A DNA stretch of 64,000 bases, taken from Microbacterium esteraromaticum. Its GTDB lineage: Bacteria > Actinomycetota > Actinomycetes > Actinomycetales > Microbacteriaceae. Where the stretch lies: contig NZ_FUKO01000009.1 of NCBI RefSeq assembly GCF_900163815.1, positions 1 to 64,000 of the forward strand, given 5' to 3'. The notes under the pieces were generated by a model. That model had not been told where the DNA came from, did no database searches, and was given only the letters and a program-made list of their open reading frames with translations. The translations under genes and the position numbers were made by a program. Shown piece by piece: positions 39,302 through 48,670 of this stretch. Each line of letters starts with the position of its first letter. The stretch's first letter is position 1.

Positions 39302-40759
39302 TTACGCGTTGCCGCCGGAGAGCTTCTCGCGCAGAGCCGCGAGTGCCTCGTCGTCAGCAAGGGTGCCGGCGCCGGTGACGTCGGTCGCGAACGCCTGTCC
39401 GCCACCGAAGTCCTCGCCAGCAGCTGCCTCAGCCTCGGCCGCCTTGACGACCTGAGCCTTGTGAGCCTCCCAGCGAGCCTGGGCAGCGGCGTACTCCTGC
39501 TCCCAAGCCTCGCGCTGAGTGTCGAAGCCGTCCTTCCAAGCACCGGTCTCGGCGTCGAAGCCCTCCGGGTACTTGTACTCGCCGTTCTCGTCGTACTCGG
39601 CGAGCATGCCGTACAGGGCCGGGTCGAACTCGGTGCCGTGCGGGTCGACCGACTCGTTGGCCTGCTTGAGCGACAGCGAGATGCGACGACGCTCCAGGTC
39701 GATGTCGATGACCTTGACGAAGACCTCTTCGCCGACCGACACGACCTGCTCAGCCAGCTCGACGTGCTTGCTGGAGAGCTCGGAGATGTGCACGAGGCCC
39801 TCGATGCCATCCGCAACGCGGACGAACGCACCGAACGGAACGAGCTTGGTGACCTTGCCCGGTGCGATCTGGCCGATCGCGTGGGTGCGGGCGAAGACCT
39901 GCCACGGGTCTTCCTGGGTCGCCTTGAGCGACAGGGAGACGCGCTCGCGGTCCAGGTCCACCTCAAGGATCTCGACGGTGACCTCCTGGCCGACCTCGAC
40001 GACCTCAGAGGCGTGCTCGATGTGCTTCCAGGACAGCTCGGAGACGTGCACGAGGCCGTCCACGCCACCCAGGTCGACGAACGCACCGAAGTTGACGATC
40101 GACGACACGACACCCTTGCGGACCTGACCCTTGTGAAGGTTGTTCAGGAACGTGGTGCGCGACTCCGACTGCGTCTGCTCGAGCAGCGCGCGGCGGCTGA
40201 GCACCACGTTGTTGCGGTTCTTGTCGAGCTCGAGGATCTTGGCCTCGATCTCCTGACCGAGGTACGGGGTGAGGTCGCGGACGCGGCGCAGCTCGATGAG
40301 CGATGCGGGCAGGAAGCCGCGCAGGCCGATGTCGACGATGAGACCGCCCTTGACGACCTCGATGACGGTGCCGGTGACGACGCCATCCTCTTCCTTGATC
40401 TTCTCGACGTCTCCCCAGGCGCGCTCGTACTGCGCACGCTTCTTGGAGAGGATCAGGCGGCCTTCCTTGTCCTCCTTCTGGAGAACGAGTGCCTCAACCA
40501 CATCACCGACGGCGACGACCTCGTTCGGGTCGACATCGTGCTTGATGGAGAGCTCACGCGAGGGGATGACGCCCTCGGTCTTGAAGCCGACGTCGAGGAG
40601 GACCTCGTCGCGGTCGACCTTCACGATCGTGCCCTCGATGAGGTCACCATCGCTGAAGGATTTGATGGTCAGTTCGACCGCGGCCAAGAAGTCCTCAGCA
40701 GAGCCGATGTCGTTGATTGCGACCTGCTTGGTGGCCGGGGCGGTCGTTGCGCTAGTCAT
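39302..40759 (-). CDS. rpsA: 30S ribosomal protein S1
   Basis: 485 aa from the ATG at 40759, with AAGGAC about 10 nt upstream; an in-frame extension further upstream is non-coding. Four S1 RNA-binding domains are visible, starting near GDLIEGTIVKVDRDEVLLD, GVVTGTVIEVVKGGLIVDI, GQVRKGVVSSIVNFGAFVDL and GKVTKLVPFGAFVRV. The C-terminal 100 residues are acidic and aromatic. Binds mRNA on the small subunit. A candidate -10, TAATCT (40892-40887), gives a leader of about 120 nt. Confidence 0.95.
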   Translation of the reverse strand: MTSATTAPATKQVAINDIGSAEDFLAAVELTIKSFSDGDLIEGTIVKVDRDEVLLDVGFKTEGVIPSRELSIKHDVDPNEVVAVGDVVEALVLQKEDKEGRLILSKKRAQYERAWGDVEKIKEEDGVVTGTVIEVVKGGLIVDIGLRGFLPASLIELRRVRDLTPYLGQEIEAKILELDKNRNNVVLSRRALLEQTQSESRTTFLNNLHKGQVRKGVVSSIVNFGAFVDLGGVDGLVHVSELSWKHIEHASEVVEVGQEVTVEILEVDLDRERVSLSLKATQEDPWQVFARTHAIGQIAPGKVTKLVPFGAFVRVADGIEGLVHISELSSKHVELAEQVVSVGEEVFVKVIDIDLERRRISLSLKQANESVDPHGTEFDPALYGMLAEYDENGEYKYPEGFDAETGAWKDGFDTQREAWEQEYAAAQARWEAHKAQVVKAAEAEAAAGEDFGGGQAFATDVTGAGTLADDEALAALREKLSGGNA

Positions 40760-40950
40760 GTAGTGGGTTGTCCTTGTGAATGGAGAATCAGGCGACGAGT
40801 TCCGGCGCGCCGGAGGGCTCGAAGCAGTTGGATTTGAGATTGCGATGACACGAGGGCAGGCAGATGCTCGCCACGAGTGACACTCCAGATTATCAGATTC
40901 GAGCCCGGCTGTGCGCTCGTTCTGCGCGAGCGGCTCTCTATGCTGAACGG

Positions 40951-41874
40951 ATGACCGATCGTCTGATGCTGCTCGATACCGCCAGCCTCTATTTTCGCGC
41001 TTTCTTCGGTGTGCCCGATCGCGTGAAGGCACCGGACGGCTCGTCCGTCAATGCGGTTCGCGGTCTGCTCGACATCGTCGCGAAGCTGATCACGATGTAC
41101 CAGCCGACGCATGTCATCGCCTGCTGGGACGATGACTGGCGGCCGCAGTGGCGCGTGGACCTGATCCCGAGTTACAAGGCGCATCGCGTCCTCGAAGTCG
41201 TGCAGTCCGCGCCGGATGTCGAAGAGGTTCCGGATCCCCTGCAGCAGCAGATCCCGCTCATCCGCGAGGCACTGGGAGCGCTCGGCATCCCGATCATCGG
41301 AGCGGCCGAGCATGAAGCGGATGACGTGATCGGCACGCTCGCGACGGATGCCGACATGCCGGTCGATATCGTCACCGGCGACCGCGACCTGTTCCAGCTC
41401 ATCGACGACCCGCGCGACGTGCGTGTGGTCTACACGGCACGAGGCATGAGCAACCTCGAGGTTTGGACCGAAGCGACGGTCGTCGCGAAATACGGCATCC
41501 TCCCCTCGCAGTACGCCGATTTCGCGACGTTGCGCGGCGATGCCTCCGACGGCCTGCCCGGCGTGAAGGGCATCGGCGAGAAGACCGCTGCGACGCTGCT
41601 GCAGGCGCACGGCGACCTCGAGGGCGTGCGGTCAGCCGCAGCGTCCGGTCAGCTCAGCGCGACAGCATCCGCCCGCTTCGCCGATGCCGCCGACTACCTC
41701 GACGTCGCACAGACCGTGGTGCGCGTGGCGACGCAGCTCGATGTCGCAGCTCCCGGCACGGCGCTGCGCGCCCTCGACCCCGTAGAGGCGGATGCTGCCG
41801 ACCACCTCGCCGAGCAATGGAACCTCGGCACGGCGATGACGCGCGCCGTGGCTGCGCTCGCATCCCGGGGCTGA
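40951..41874 (+). CDS. Stand-alone 5'-3' exonuclease (PolA N-domain type)
   Basis: 307 aa from the ATG at 40951. It has the metal-binding acidic motifs of the FEN/PolA exonuclease domain (LLDTASLYFRAFFG, ACWDDDWRPQWR, EADDVIGTLA, VTGDRDLFQL, LRGDASDGLPGVKGIGEKTAATLL), the last being a helix-hairpin-helix that binds DNA. No polymerase domain follows, so it is not polA. TATGCT is exactly 7 nt before the ATG: leaderless. Likely removes RNA primers or flaps. Confidence 0.92.
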   Translation: MTDRLMLLDTASLYFRAFFGVPDRVKAPDGSSVNAVRGLLDIVAKLITMYQPTHVIACWDDDWRPQWRVDLIPSYKAHRVLEVVQSAPDVEEVPDPLQQQIPLIREALGALGIPIIGAAEHEADDVIGTLATDADMPVDIVTGDRDLFQLIDDPRDVRVVYTARGMSNLEVWTEATVVAKYGILPSQYADFATLRGDASDGLPGVKGIGEKTAATLLQAHGDLEGVRSAAASGQLSATASARFADAADYLDVAQTVVRVATQLDVAAPGTALRALDPVEADAADHLAEQWNLGTAMTRAVAALASRG

Positions 41875-41888
41875 CTCTCCTCACTGCG

Positions 41889-42878
41889 TCAGCTGCTCGC
41901 CCACGACCTCAGCCGGTCAAGGCCCCAGGTCGTGACGATCCGCTCCGCGGGCACGCCCACGGCTTCTGCGCGCTCAGCGCCGTAATCGAGCAGAGACAGC
42001 TGCCCCGGCGCATGCGCATCAGAGTCGATCGCGAAGAGACAACCCTCTGCCAGCGCGAGCGAGATCAGAGCATCCGGCGGGTCCTGGCGTTCGGGACGGG
42101 AGTTGATCTCGACGGCCACACCGAATTCTGCGCAGGCGGCGAACACCGCCTGCGCGTCGAACTGCGACGGCGGCCGGGTGCCGCGCTCCCCCTGGACGAG
42201 TCGCCCGGTGCAGTGTCCGAGCACATTCACCTGCGGATGCGAGACCGCCGAGATCATCCGCCGGGTCATCGGCGCCGCATCCATCTTCAGGAGCGAGTGG
42301 ACGGATGCCACGACGATGTCGAGCTCGGCCAGCAGCTCCTCGGTCTGATCCAGGCGTCCGTCTTCCAGAATGTCGACCTCGATGCCGGCGAGCACAGCCA
42401 GGGTGTCGTCCGACTGCGCGCGCACCAGCGGAATCTGCTCCCGCAGACGCTCTGCCGACAAACCGCGTGCCACGCGCAGCCGCGGGGAGTGGTCGGTGAT
42501 CGCGAGGTAGTTGTGGCCGAGCGCCCGAGCTGCTGACGCCATCGCCTCGATCGGCGTCGTCCCATCGGACCAGTCGGTATGACTGTGCAGATCGCCACGC
42601 AGTCGCGCTCGCAGCGCCGACTGCCGCTGCGGCGTCACCGCGGCGCGCAACTCGGTCAGGTAGTCCGGAACCTGCCCGTGCTGCGCCTGCTGGATCACCT
42701 CGAAGGTCGAGGCGCCGATCCCCTTCTGCTCGCGCAGTCGAGCAGAGTCCCGACGCACCTCCTCGGGCAGTTCGGCGAGAATGGCGGCCGCCCGGCGAAA
42801 CGCCTTCGCTCGGTACCGAGAGGCGCGTTCGCGCTCAAGCAGCGACGCGATCTCGAGGAGTGCTTCGGAGGCGTCCAT
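41889..42878 (-). CDS. PHP-domain phosphoesterase, PolX-C-terminal type
   Basis: 329 aa from the ATG at 42878; a GTG two codons upstream is also possible. The N-terminal part has helices and LREQKGIGASTFEVIQ, resembling the HhH region of PolX. The PHP domain has the metal ligands in GDLHSHTDWSDG, ITDHSPR, GIEVDIL, ASVHS, LGHCTGR and AIDSDAHAPGQ. It resembles the C-terminal half of PolX-type polymerases without the polymerase. Probably a DNA-end phosphatase or exonuclease; follows trpD by about 27 bp. Confidence 0.82.
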   Translation of the reverse strand: MDASEALLEIASLLERERASRYRAKAFRRAAAILAELPEEVRRDSARLREQKGIGASTFEVIQQAQHGQVPDYLTELRAAVTPQRQSALRARLRGDLHSHTDWSDGTTPIEAMASAARALGHNYLAITDHSPRLRVARGLSAERLREQIPLVRAQSDDTLAVLAGIEVDILEDGRLDQTEELLAELDIVVASVHSLLKMDAAPMTRRMISAVSHPQVNVLGHCTGRLVQGERGTRPPSQFDAQAVFAACAEFGVAVEINSRPERQDPPDALISLALAEGCLFAIDSDAHAPGQLSLLDYGAERAEAVGVPAERIVTTWGLDRLRSWASS

Positions 42879-42905
42879 GATCACCCGCTCTGTCGCGTCG
42901 CGCTG

Positions 42906-43970
42906 TCAGCTCGCGACCGGCTCCTGCGTCGCGCGGATCCAGTCGTCGAGCTTCTTCTCGGCGCGGCCATCATCGACTGCGGCGCCCGCGCGCTCGTAGG
43001 CGTCGCGCAGACGCTCGAGGATCGATACCTGTGTCAGTGCCGCGTCGTGCGACAGCTCGTAGGCGACGATGCCGGCGGCAGCGTTCAGAAGCACGATGTC
43101 GCGCACGGCCCCCTTGTCGCCGGCGAGCGTGCGTCGAAGGATGCGGGCATTGTGCTCGGGCGCACCGCCGAGCAGGTCGGAGATGTCTGCGGTGGGGATG
43201 CCGATGTCGCGCGGGTCGATGTCGTGCTCGTGGATGTCCCCTCGTGCCACTTCCCAGATGCGACTGTGCCCCGTCGTGGTGAGTTCGTCGAGACCATCGT
43301 CGCCGCGGAAGACCAGCGCGGTCGCACCGCGAGTGCGGAAGACGCCCGTGATCAGCGGCACGCGATCGAGACGAGCGACACCGACGGCGTTGGCTTCGGC
43401 GCGTGCGGGATTGCACAGCGGCCCGAGCACGTTGAACACGGTGGGCACGGCGAGTTCTGAGCGCGCTGTACCCGCGTGCCGGAAACCGGGGTGAAAAGCG
43501 GCTGCCCATGCGAAGGTGATGCCGGTCTGCTCGAGAACGGATGCCACGCGATTCGGGTCCAGCGAGATGTCCAGGCCGAGCGCTGCGAGCACGTCCGACG
43601 AGCCAGAAGAGGAGCTAGCGGCACGGTTGCCGTGCTTGACGACGGGGATGCCGGTGGCCCCGATGATGATCGCTGCGGTCGTGGAGATGTTCACCGTGCC
43701 GACGAGGTCTCCGCCCGTTCCGACGATGTCCAGCACGTCGGACGACACCGGCAGCGGCACAGCCGCCTCGAGGATGGCGTCTCGGAATCCGACCACTTCA
43801 TCGATCGTCTCCCCCTTGGCCCGCAGCGCTACCAGGAAGCCAGCCAGCTGAGCGTCGGTCACCCTGCCCTGCATGACCTGACGCATCGCCCAGGTGGACT
43901 CCCACACGCTGAGGTCGCGCCGATCCAACAGGCCGGTGAGCAAAGTGGTCCACGTGAGGGAGTCAGACAT
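42906..43970 (-). CDS. trpD: Anthranilate phosphoribosyltransferase
   Basis: 354 aa from the ATG at 43970. Second step of tryptophan synthesis, joining anthranilate to PRPP. Motifs: GTGGDLVGTVNISTTAA (PRPP site), KHGNRAASSSSGSSDVL (anthranilate site), NVLGPLCNPA. TAGGAT lies at -13 to -8 from the ATG, indicating a leaderless message. Divergent from ctaE, a conserved actinobacterial arrangement; other trp genes are not in the window. Confidence 0.96.
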   Translation of the reverse strand: MSDSLTWTTLLTGLLDRRDLSVWESTWAMRQVMQGRVTDAQLAGFLVALRAKGETIDEVVGFRDAILEAAVPLPVSSDVLDIVGTGGDLVGTVNISTTAAIIIGATGIPVVKHGNRAASSSSGSSDVLAALGLDISLDPNRVASVLEQTGITFAWAAAFHPGFRHAGTARSELAVPTVFNVLGPLCNPARAEANAVGVARLDRVPLITGVFRTRGATALVFRGDDGLDELTTTGHSRIWEVARGDIHEHDIDPRDIGIPTADISDLLGGAPEHNARILRRTLAGDKGAVRDIVLLNAAAGIVAYELSHDAALTQVSILERLRDAYERAGAAVDDGRAEKKLDDWIRATQEPVAS

Positions 43971-44110
43971 GATGCCGATCCTAATCGCGCGCACAATGAT
44001 GCCGATTCGAGATGACGGATCAGCATGCGGTTGCGAGAGCTCGAGGTATCTGAAGTTCAGCCCCCACCTGCGAGATTCTCAGCAAATGGAGGCAGATTCG
44101 CAGGCAGTTC

Positions 44111-44130
44111 TTAGGTTGCCCTAAGTCTTG
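44111..44130 (+). promoter_or_regulatory. Motif TTAGGTTGCCCTAAGTCTTG upstream of ctaE-qcrCAB
   Basis: AGGTTGCCCTA followed by a CTTG element also occurs upstream of ctaC (52470-52452 on the - strand). TTAGG...CCTAA is an inverted repeat. Located 62 bp before the ctaE start. Confidence 0.5.
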
Positions 44131-44192
44131 GAACAGCGAAACGGGCCATCGAGGTGCAAGAATCATCGCGCAGAATCGGCCATAATGGTGTG

Positions 44193-44846
44193 GTGACCAC
44201 CTCAGCGACGTATGCCCCGGCGGCAAGAACCATCAAGCGCCCTAATCCGGTCGCTGTCGGCACCATCGTGTGGCTCGGCAGCGAGGTTATGTTCTTCGCG
44301 GGACTTTTCGCGATCTACTTCACCCTCCGCAGCACATCCCCCGACCTGTGGGCCGACCGCACCGACATGCTCAATGTCGTCTACGCCGGAGTGAACACCG
44401 CGATCCTCGTCGCGTCTTCGTTCACCTGCCAGATGGGTGTCTTCGCCGCAGAAGATCTGCAGCCTTACCACATCCCTCGCGGCCAGGTTAATGCCGCGGG
44501 CCGCCGCCGTCTGTTCGGCTGGGGCATGGTCGAGTGGTTCTGGCTCACCTTCATCCTCGGCGCGATCTTCGTGAGCGGCCAGGTGTGGGAGTACGCACAG
44601 CTCGTCACCGAGGGCCTGCCCATCACGGCTGACTCCTACGCATCGGCCTTCTACCTCACGACGGGCTTCCACGCACTGCACGTCACCGGCGGGCTCATCG
44701 CTTTCGTCCTTGTTATCGGCCGCGCATACGCGGTCAAGAACTTCGGCCACAAGGAGGCGACCTCCTCGATCGTCGTGTCGTATTACTGGCACTTCGTCGA
44801 TGTCGTCTGGGTGGCCCTGTTCTTCGTCATCTACTTCCTGAAATAA
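44193..44846 (+). CDS. ctaE: Cytochrome c oxidase subunit III
   Basis: 217 aa from a GTG start. Five predicted transmembrane helices (about 20-40, 58-78, 108-128, 150-175, 190-215), the conserved [12 protein letters not shown] and the late [10 protein letters not shown] and [10 protein letters not shown]. Supports the aa3 oxidase core. CATAAT at 44181-44186 is 7 nt before the GTG. First gene of ctaE-qcrC-qcrA-qcrB; the remaining oxidase genes are 5 kb away on the other strand. Confidence 0.95.
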   Translation: MTTSATYAPAARTIKRPNPVAVGTIVWLGSEVMFFAGLFAIYFTLRSTSPDLWADRTDMLNVVYAGVNTAILVASSFTCQMGVFAAEDLQPYHIPRGQVNAAGRRRLFGWGMVEWFWLTFILGAIFVSGQVWEYAQLVTEGLPITADSYASAFYLTTGFHALHVTGGLIAFVLVIGRAYAVKNFGHKEATSSIVVSYYWHFVDVVWVALFFVIYFLK

Positions 44847-44866
44847 GAGCGGAGCGATTTTTCGAA

Positions 44867-45700
44867 ATGGCACGAGAGAAGAAGCACCGCTCACGCGGAC
44901 GCCGTAGCCCCCTCGCCGCTGCCGCCTTGATCGGCGCCGGCCTGCTGCTTACCGGCGGTGCGTACGCCGGAGCAACAGCGGCGATCGCATCGACCAGTGA
45001 CACGCAGACGAGCGCTCAGGCCGAGCTGACGGTCGACGACGGACAGAAGCTGTTCACCGCGAACTGCGCCACCTGCCACGGCCTCGACATGCAAGGCACA
45101 CCGGAAGGGCCGAGTCTTATCGGCGTCGGTGAACTGTCGGTCGAGTTCCAGCTCGCCACCGGGCGCATGCCTCTGCAGATGCAGGGTCCGCAGGCTCCGC
45201 AGAAGTCGCCGCAGTTCACCGAGGAGCAGATCCACGCGATGGCTGCGTATGTGCACTCGGTCGCTCCTGGACCCGAGTACCCGCAGGACTGGGTCACCGC
45301 CGGCGAAGCCAACCCCGAAGACGCCTCCGATGAGGTCAGCATCTCGCACGGTGCGGAGCTCTTCCGCATCAACTGCGCGATGTGCCACAACGTCGCAGCC
45401 GCCGGTGGTGCGCTCACCGAGGGCAAGTACGCCCCCGCGCTGACGTCCACCAGTGCCCTGCACATCTATGCAGCCATGGTCACCGGCCCGCAGAACATGC
45501 CGGTCTTCGGCGACATGAACCTCAGCACCGAAGACAAGCGCGACATCATCGCCGCGCTCATCTTCCAGCAGCAGGAGGTTCAGGTCGGCGGCTTCACACT
45601 GGGATCTTTGGGTCCGGTGTCTGAGGGCCTGTTCATCTGGATCTTCGGAATCGGCGCGCTCGTCGCCCTCACCGTGTGGATCACGGCGAAGTCCAACTGA
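44867..45700 (+). CDS. qcrC: QcrC, dihaem cytochrome c subunit of the bcc complex
   Basis: 277 aa. N-terminal membrane/signal segment (about 16-40), two c-type haem sites CATCH (67-71) and CAMCH (170-174), axial-Met candidates in GRMP and NMPVFGD, and a C-terminal anchor (FIWIFGIGALVALTVWI). Actinobacteria lack soluble cytochrome c; the two haems hand electrons directly from the Rieske centre to CuA of CtaC. Confidence 0.96.
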   Translation: MAREKKHRSRGRRSPLAAAALIGAGLLLTGGAYAGATAAIASTSDTQTSAQAELTVDDGQKLFTANCATCHGLDMQGTPEGPSLIGVGELSVEFQLATGRMPLQMQGPQAPQKSPQFTEEQIHAMAAYVHSVAPGPEYPQDWVTAGEANPEDASDEVSISHGAELFRINCAMCHNVAAAGGALTEGKYAPALTSTSALHIYAAMVTGPQNMPVFGDMNLSTEDKRDIIAALIFQQQEVQVGGFTLGSLGPVSEGLFIWIFGIGALVALTVWITAKSN

Positions 45701-45736
45701 CGCACTTTCATCGAAGAGTTACGTACGAGGAGCACC

Positions 45737-46813
45737 ATGGCAAACGACGACGACACGCAGGCTCTTGACAGGGCCTACCAGCCCTCCCCCGGGCTGGGCG
45801 TCGCAGTCAGCGATCCCGCGCAGAATCCGGGACTGCCGCCGCACCGCCAGCGGATGACCGATAAGGATCCGCGGGCGGAGAAGGCAGCAGTCCGCACGGT
45901 CTACACCCTGTTCTACCTGTCACTGGCAGGCAGTATCTGGGCAGTAGCGGCATACATGCTGTTCCCGATCGAGAGCGGCGCACTCATCGACGTGCGCTAC
46001 AACAACCTCTTCATCGGTCTCGGCATCGGTTTGGCGCTGCTTGCGCTCGGACTCGGCGCGATCCACTGGTCGAAGGCCTTGATGTCCGACAAGGAGTTCA
46101 TCGAGGAGCGGCACCCGACGCGCGGTCGCGATGCGACGCGCGAGGCCGCAGTCGAGGTGTTCGCGGAAGCGAACGAGGAATCCGGTTTCGGCCGCCGCAC
46201 GATGATCCGCAACTCGCTGATCGCCGCCGTGGTCGCCTCGATCGTCCCCGGCGTCACGCTGTTCCGCGGACTCGCCCCGTTCGCCACTCCGGACAACCCG
46301 ATCGCCGGCGACCCGGTCGCTCTGCTGCAGCACACGATGTGGGACACCGGCACACGACTCGTCCGCGACCCGGATGGCACGCCCATCCGCGCCGCCGATG
46401 TCACACTCGGCTCGGCCGTGCACGTGATCCCCGAGGGCCTCAACGAACTCGGTCACGCTGGCGGCCTGCTCGAGGAGAAGGCGAAGGCGATCGTTCTGCT
46501 GATGCGTCTGCGTCCGGAACAGCTCGTCGAAGCCGACGACCGCAAGGACTGGTCCTACGACGGCATCGTCGCGTACTCGAAGGTCTGCACCCACGTCGGC
46601 TGCCCCGTCGCCCTTTACGAGCAGCAGACGCACCACCTGCTCTGCCCCTGCCACCAGTCGCAGTTCGATGTGACTGAACACGCCAAGGTCATCTTCGGCC
46701 CGGCTGCGCGCCCACTGCCGCAGCTGCCGATCGCCATCGACGATGAGGGCTACCTGATCGCGCAGAGCGACTTCAAGGAACCCGTCGGCCCGAGCTTCTG
46801 GGAGCGCCATTGA
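45737..46813 (+). CDS. qcrA: QcrA, Rieske iron-sulfur subunit
   Basis: 358 aa, with three hydrophobic segments (about 55-77, 91-110, 160-178) before the Rieske domain, the long actinobacterial form. [2Fe-2S] ligands Cys284/His286 (CTHVGC) and Cys303/His306 (CPCH); Cys289 and Cys305 form the disulfide. Oxidises menaquinol and passes electrons to QcrC. Confidence 0.96.
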   Translation: MANDDDTQALDRAYQPSPGLGVAVSDPAQNPGLPPHRQRMTDKDPRAEKAAVRTVYTLFYLSLAGSIWAVAAYMLFPIESGALIDVRYNNLFIGLGIGLALLALGLGAIHWSKALMSDKEFIEERHPTRGRDATREAAVEVFAEANEESGFGRRTMIRNSLIAAVVASIVPGVTLFRGLAPFATPDNPIAGDPVALLQHTMWDTGTRLVRDPDGTPIRAADVTLGSAVHVIPEGLNELGHAGGLLEEKAKAIVLLMRLRPEQLVEADDRKDWSYDGIVAYSKVCTHVGCPVALYEQQTHHLLCPCHQSQFDVTEHAKVIFGPAARPLPQLPIAIDDEGYLIAQSDFKEPVGPSFWERH

Positions 46814-48621
46814 GTACCGCAACTCGTAACGAGGACACCAAGCAGAAGCCTCTCGGCGGACGCTTCATCGGCGCCACGGCGAATTACATCGACGAGCGCA
46901 CCAGCCTGTCCGGCTTCGTCAAGGAGCTGGGACGCAAGATCTTCCCGGACCACTGGTCCTTCATGCTCGGCGAGATCGCGCTGTGGAGCTTCGTCGTCGT
47001 CTTCGTCTCGGGAACGTTCCTGACGTTCTTCTTCCAGGCGACGATGGTTCCGACGCACTACACCGGCGCATACGAGCCGATGCGCGGCATCGAGATGTCG
47101 GCGGCTCTCGAGTCGACCCTGCGGATCTCCTTCGATCTGCGCGGCGGCCTGCTGGTCCGCCAGATCCACCACTGGGCGGCTCTCGTCTTCGTGGCCGGAA
47201 TCGGCATCCACATGCTCCGCGTTTTCTTCACAGGTGCGTTCCGCAAGCCGCGCGAGCTCAACTGGGTGATCGGCTTCGTGCTGTTCATCCTGGCGATGGC
47301 CGAGGGCTTCACCGGCTACTCGCTGCCGGACGATCTGCTCTCGGGCAACGGTCTGCGCATCATCGACGGCATGATCAAGGGTCTTCCGCTGATCGGCACC
47401 TGGACCTCGTTCCTGCTCTTCGGCGGCGAGTTCCCCGGCAGCGACATCGTCGGTCGCCTCTACACCGCACACATCCTGCTGCTCCCGCTGCTGGTGATCG
47501 CTTTCGTCGGCCTGCACCTCATGCTGATGATCATCAACAAGCACACGCAGTTCGCCGGTCCGGCACGCACCAACAGCAACGTCGTCGGATACCCGATGAT
47601 GCCGGTCTACATGTCGAAGATGGGCGGCTTCCTGTTCATCGTGTTCGGCACGATCGTGCTGATCGCCACGTTCTTCCAGATCAACCCGGTGTGGAACTAC
47701 GGACCGTACGACCCCTCCCCCGTGTCCGCGGGAACGCAGCCTGACTGGTACATCGGCTTCGCCGACGGTGCCCTGCGCCTGGCGCCGCCGCACCTCGACA
47801 TCGTGATGTTCAACCACACGCTGTCACTCGGGATCCTCATCCCGGTCGCCGTTCTGGGTCTGTTCATCGTGCTCGTCGCGCTCTACCCCTTCATCGAGGC
47901 GTGGATCACGGGCGACAAGCGCGAGCACCACATCGCCGAGCGTCCGCGCAACGCAGCCACGCGCACGGCGATCGGTGCCGCAGGCGTGATCTTCTACGCC
48001 GTGATGTGGGCGGCGGCGTCGTCCGACTTGATGGCCACGCACTTCATGCTGACCATGGAAGGCGTCATCCACACGCTTCAGGCGCTGCTGATCGTCGGAC
48101 CGGTGCTCGGTTACTTCATTACGAAGCGCATCTGCCTCGCGTTGCAGAAGAAGGACCGTGAGATCGTGCTGCACGGTTACGAGTCCGGCCGCATTGTGTG
48201 TCTTCCCGGTGGCGAGTTCGTCGAGGTGCACCAGCCGGTCGACACGTACGACCGCTGGAAGCTCATCGACTACTCCACCTACGAGCCGCTCGTCGTGCGC
48301 CCGAACGAGAAGGGTCGCATCCCATGGCACGAGAACCTGCGTTCGTCGATCTCGCGCTGGTTCTTCGAGGACCGTCTGCAGCCGCTGACGCAGGCTCAGA
48401 TCGAAGAGGCGGATGCTCACCAGCAGCACGCACTCGCACAGGATGCCGCGATCGAGTCGCAAGAGATCATCGAGGCCCACGCCCGCGCCGGCGTGACCTC
48501 CGAGGATGACATCGCGCCGGTGGATCCGAGTGTGGGCGAGACGCCGAACACACCGAGCTCGGTCATCGCGAAGGATCCGGCCAAGAAGCCGAACAAGAAG
48601 AAGTCGGAAGACAGCGAGTAG
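46810..48621 (+). CDS. qcrB: QcrB, cytochrome b subunit
   Basis: 603 aa. A TTG start overlaps the qcrA stop (TTGA) and has GGAG upstream. About eight transmembrane helices; haem ligands in RQIHHWAALVFVAGIGIHMLR and the HILLLPLLVIAFVGLHL helix; the quinol-site PPW-like region lies near DPSPVSAGTQPDWY. The C-terminus carries a charged cytoplasmic extension of over 120 residues ending in KKPNKKKS, longer than in canonical cytochrome b. Ends the operon; a hairpin follows. Confidence 0.95.
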   Translation: MSTATRNEDTKQKPLGGRFIGATANYIDERTSLSGFVKELGRKIFPDHWSFMLGEIALWSFVVVFVSGTFLTFFFQATMVPTHYTGAYEPMRGIEMSAALESTLRISFDLRGGLLVRQIHHWAALVFVAGIGIHMLRVFFTGAFRKPRELNWVIGFVLFILAMAEGFTGYSLPDDLLSGNGLRIIDGMIKGLPLIGTWTSFLLFGGEFPGSDIVGRLYTAHILLLPLLVIAFVGLHLMLMIINKHTQFAGPARTNSNVVGYPMMPVYMSKMGGFLFIVFGTIVLIATFFQINPVWNYGPYDPSPVSAGTQPDWYIGFADGALRLAPPHLDIVMFNHTLSLGILIPVAVLGLFIVLVALYPFIEAWITGDKREHHIAERPRNAATRTAIGAAGVIFYAVMWAAASSDLMATHFMLTMEGVIHTLQALLIVGPVLGYFITKRICLALQKKDREIVLHGYESGRIVCLPGGEFVEVHQPVDTYDRWKLIDYSTYEPLVVRPNEKGRIPWHENLRSSISRWFFEDRLQPLTQAQIEEADAHQQHALAQDAAIESQEIIEAHARAGVTSEDDIAPVDPSVGETPNTPSSVIAKDPAKKPNKKKSEDSE

Positions 48622-48639
48622 ATTCGCGCTCTTCGCACT

Positions 48640-48670
48640 GATGGCCCTGTCCCCTGCGGACAGGGCCATC
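48640..48670 (+). terminator. Hairpin terminator of ctaE-qcrCAB
   Basis: GATGGCCCTGTCC pairs perfectly with GGACAGGGCCATC around a CCTGC loop, 18 bp after the qcrB stop. Confidence 0.85.

Noticed and set aside
44111..44126. True DtxR/IdeR iron box before ctaE
   Set aside because: Only 11 of 19 consensus positions match and the inverted-repeat spacing is too short; kept only as a hypothesis for the shared motif.
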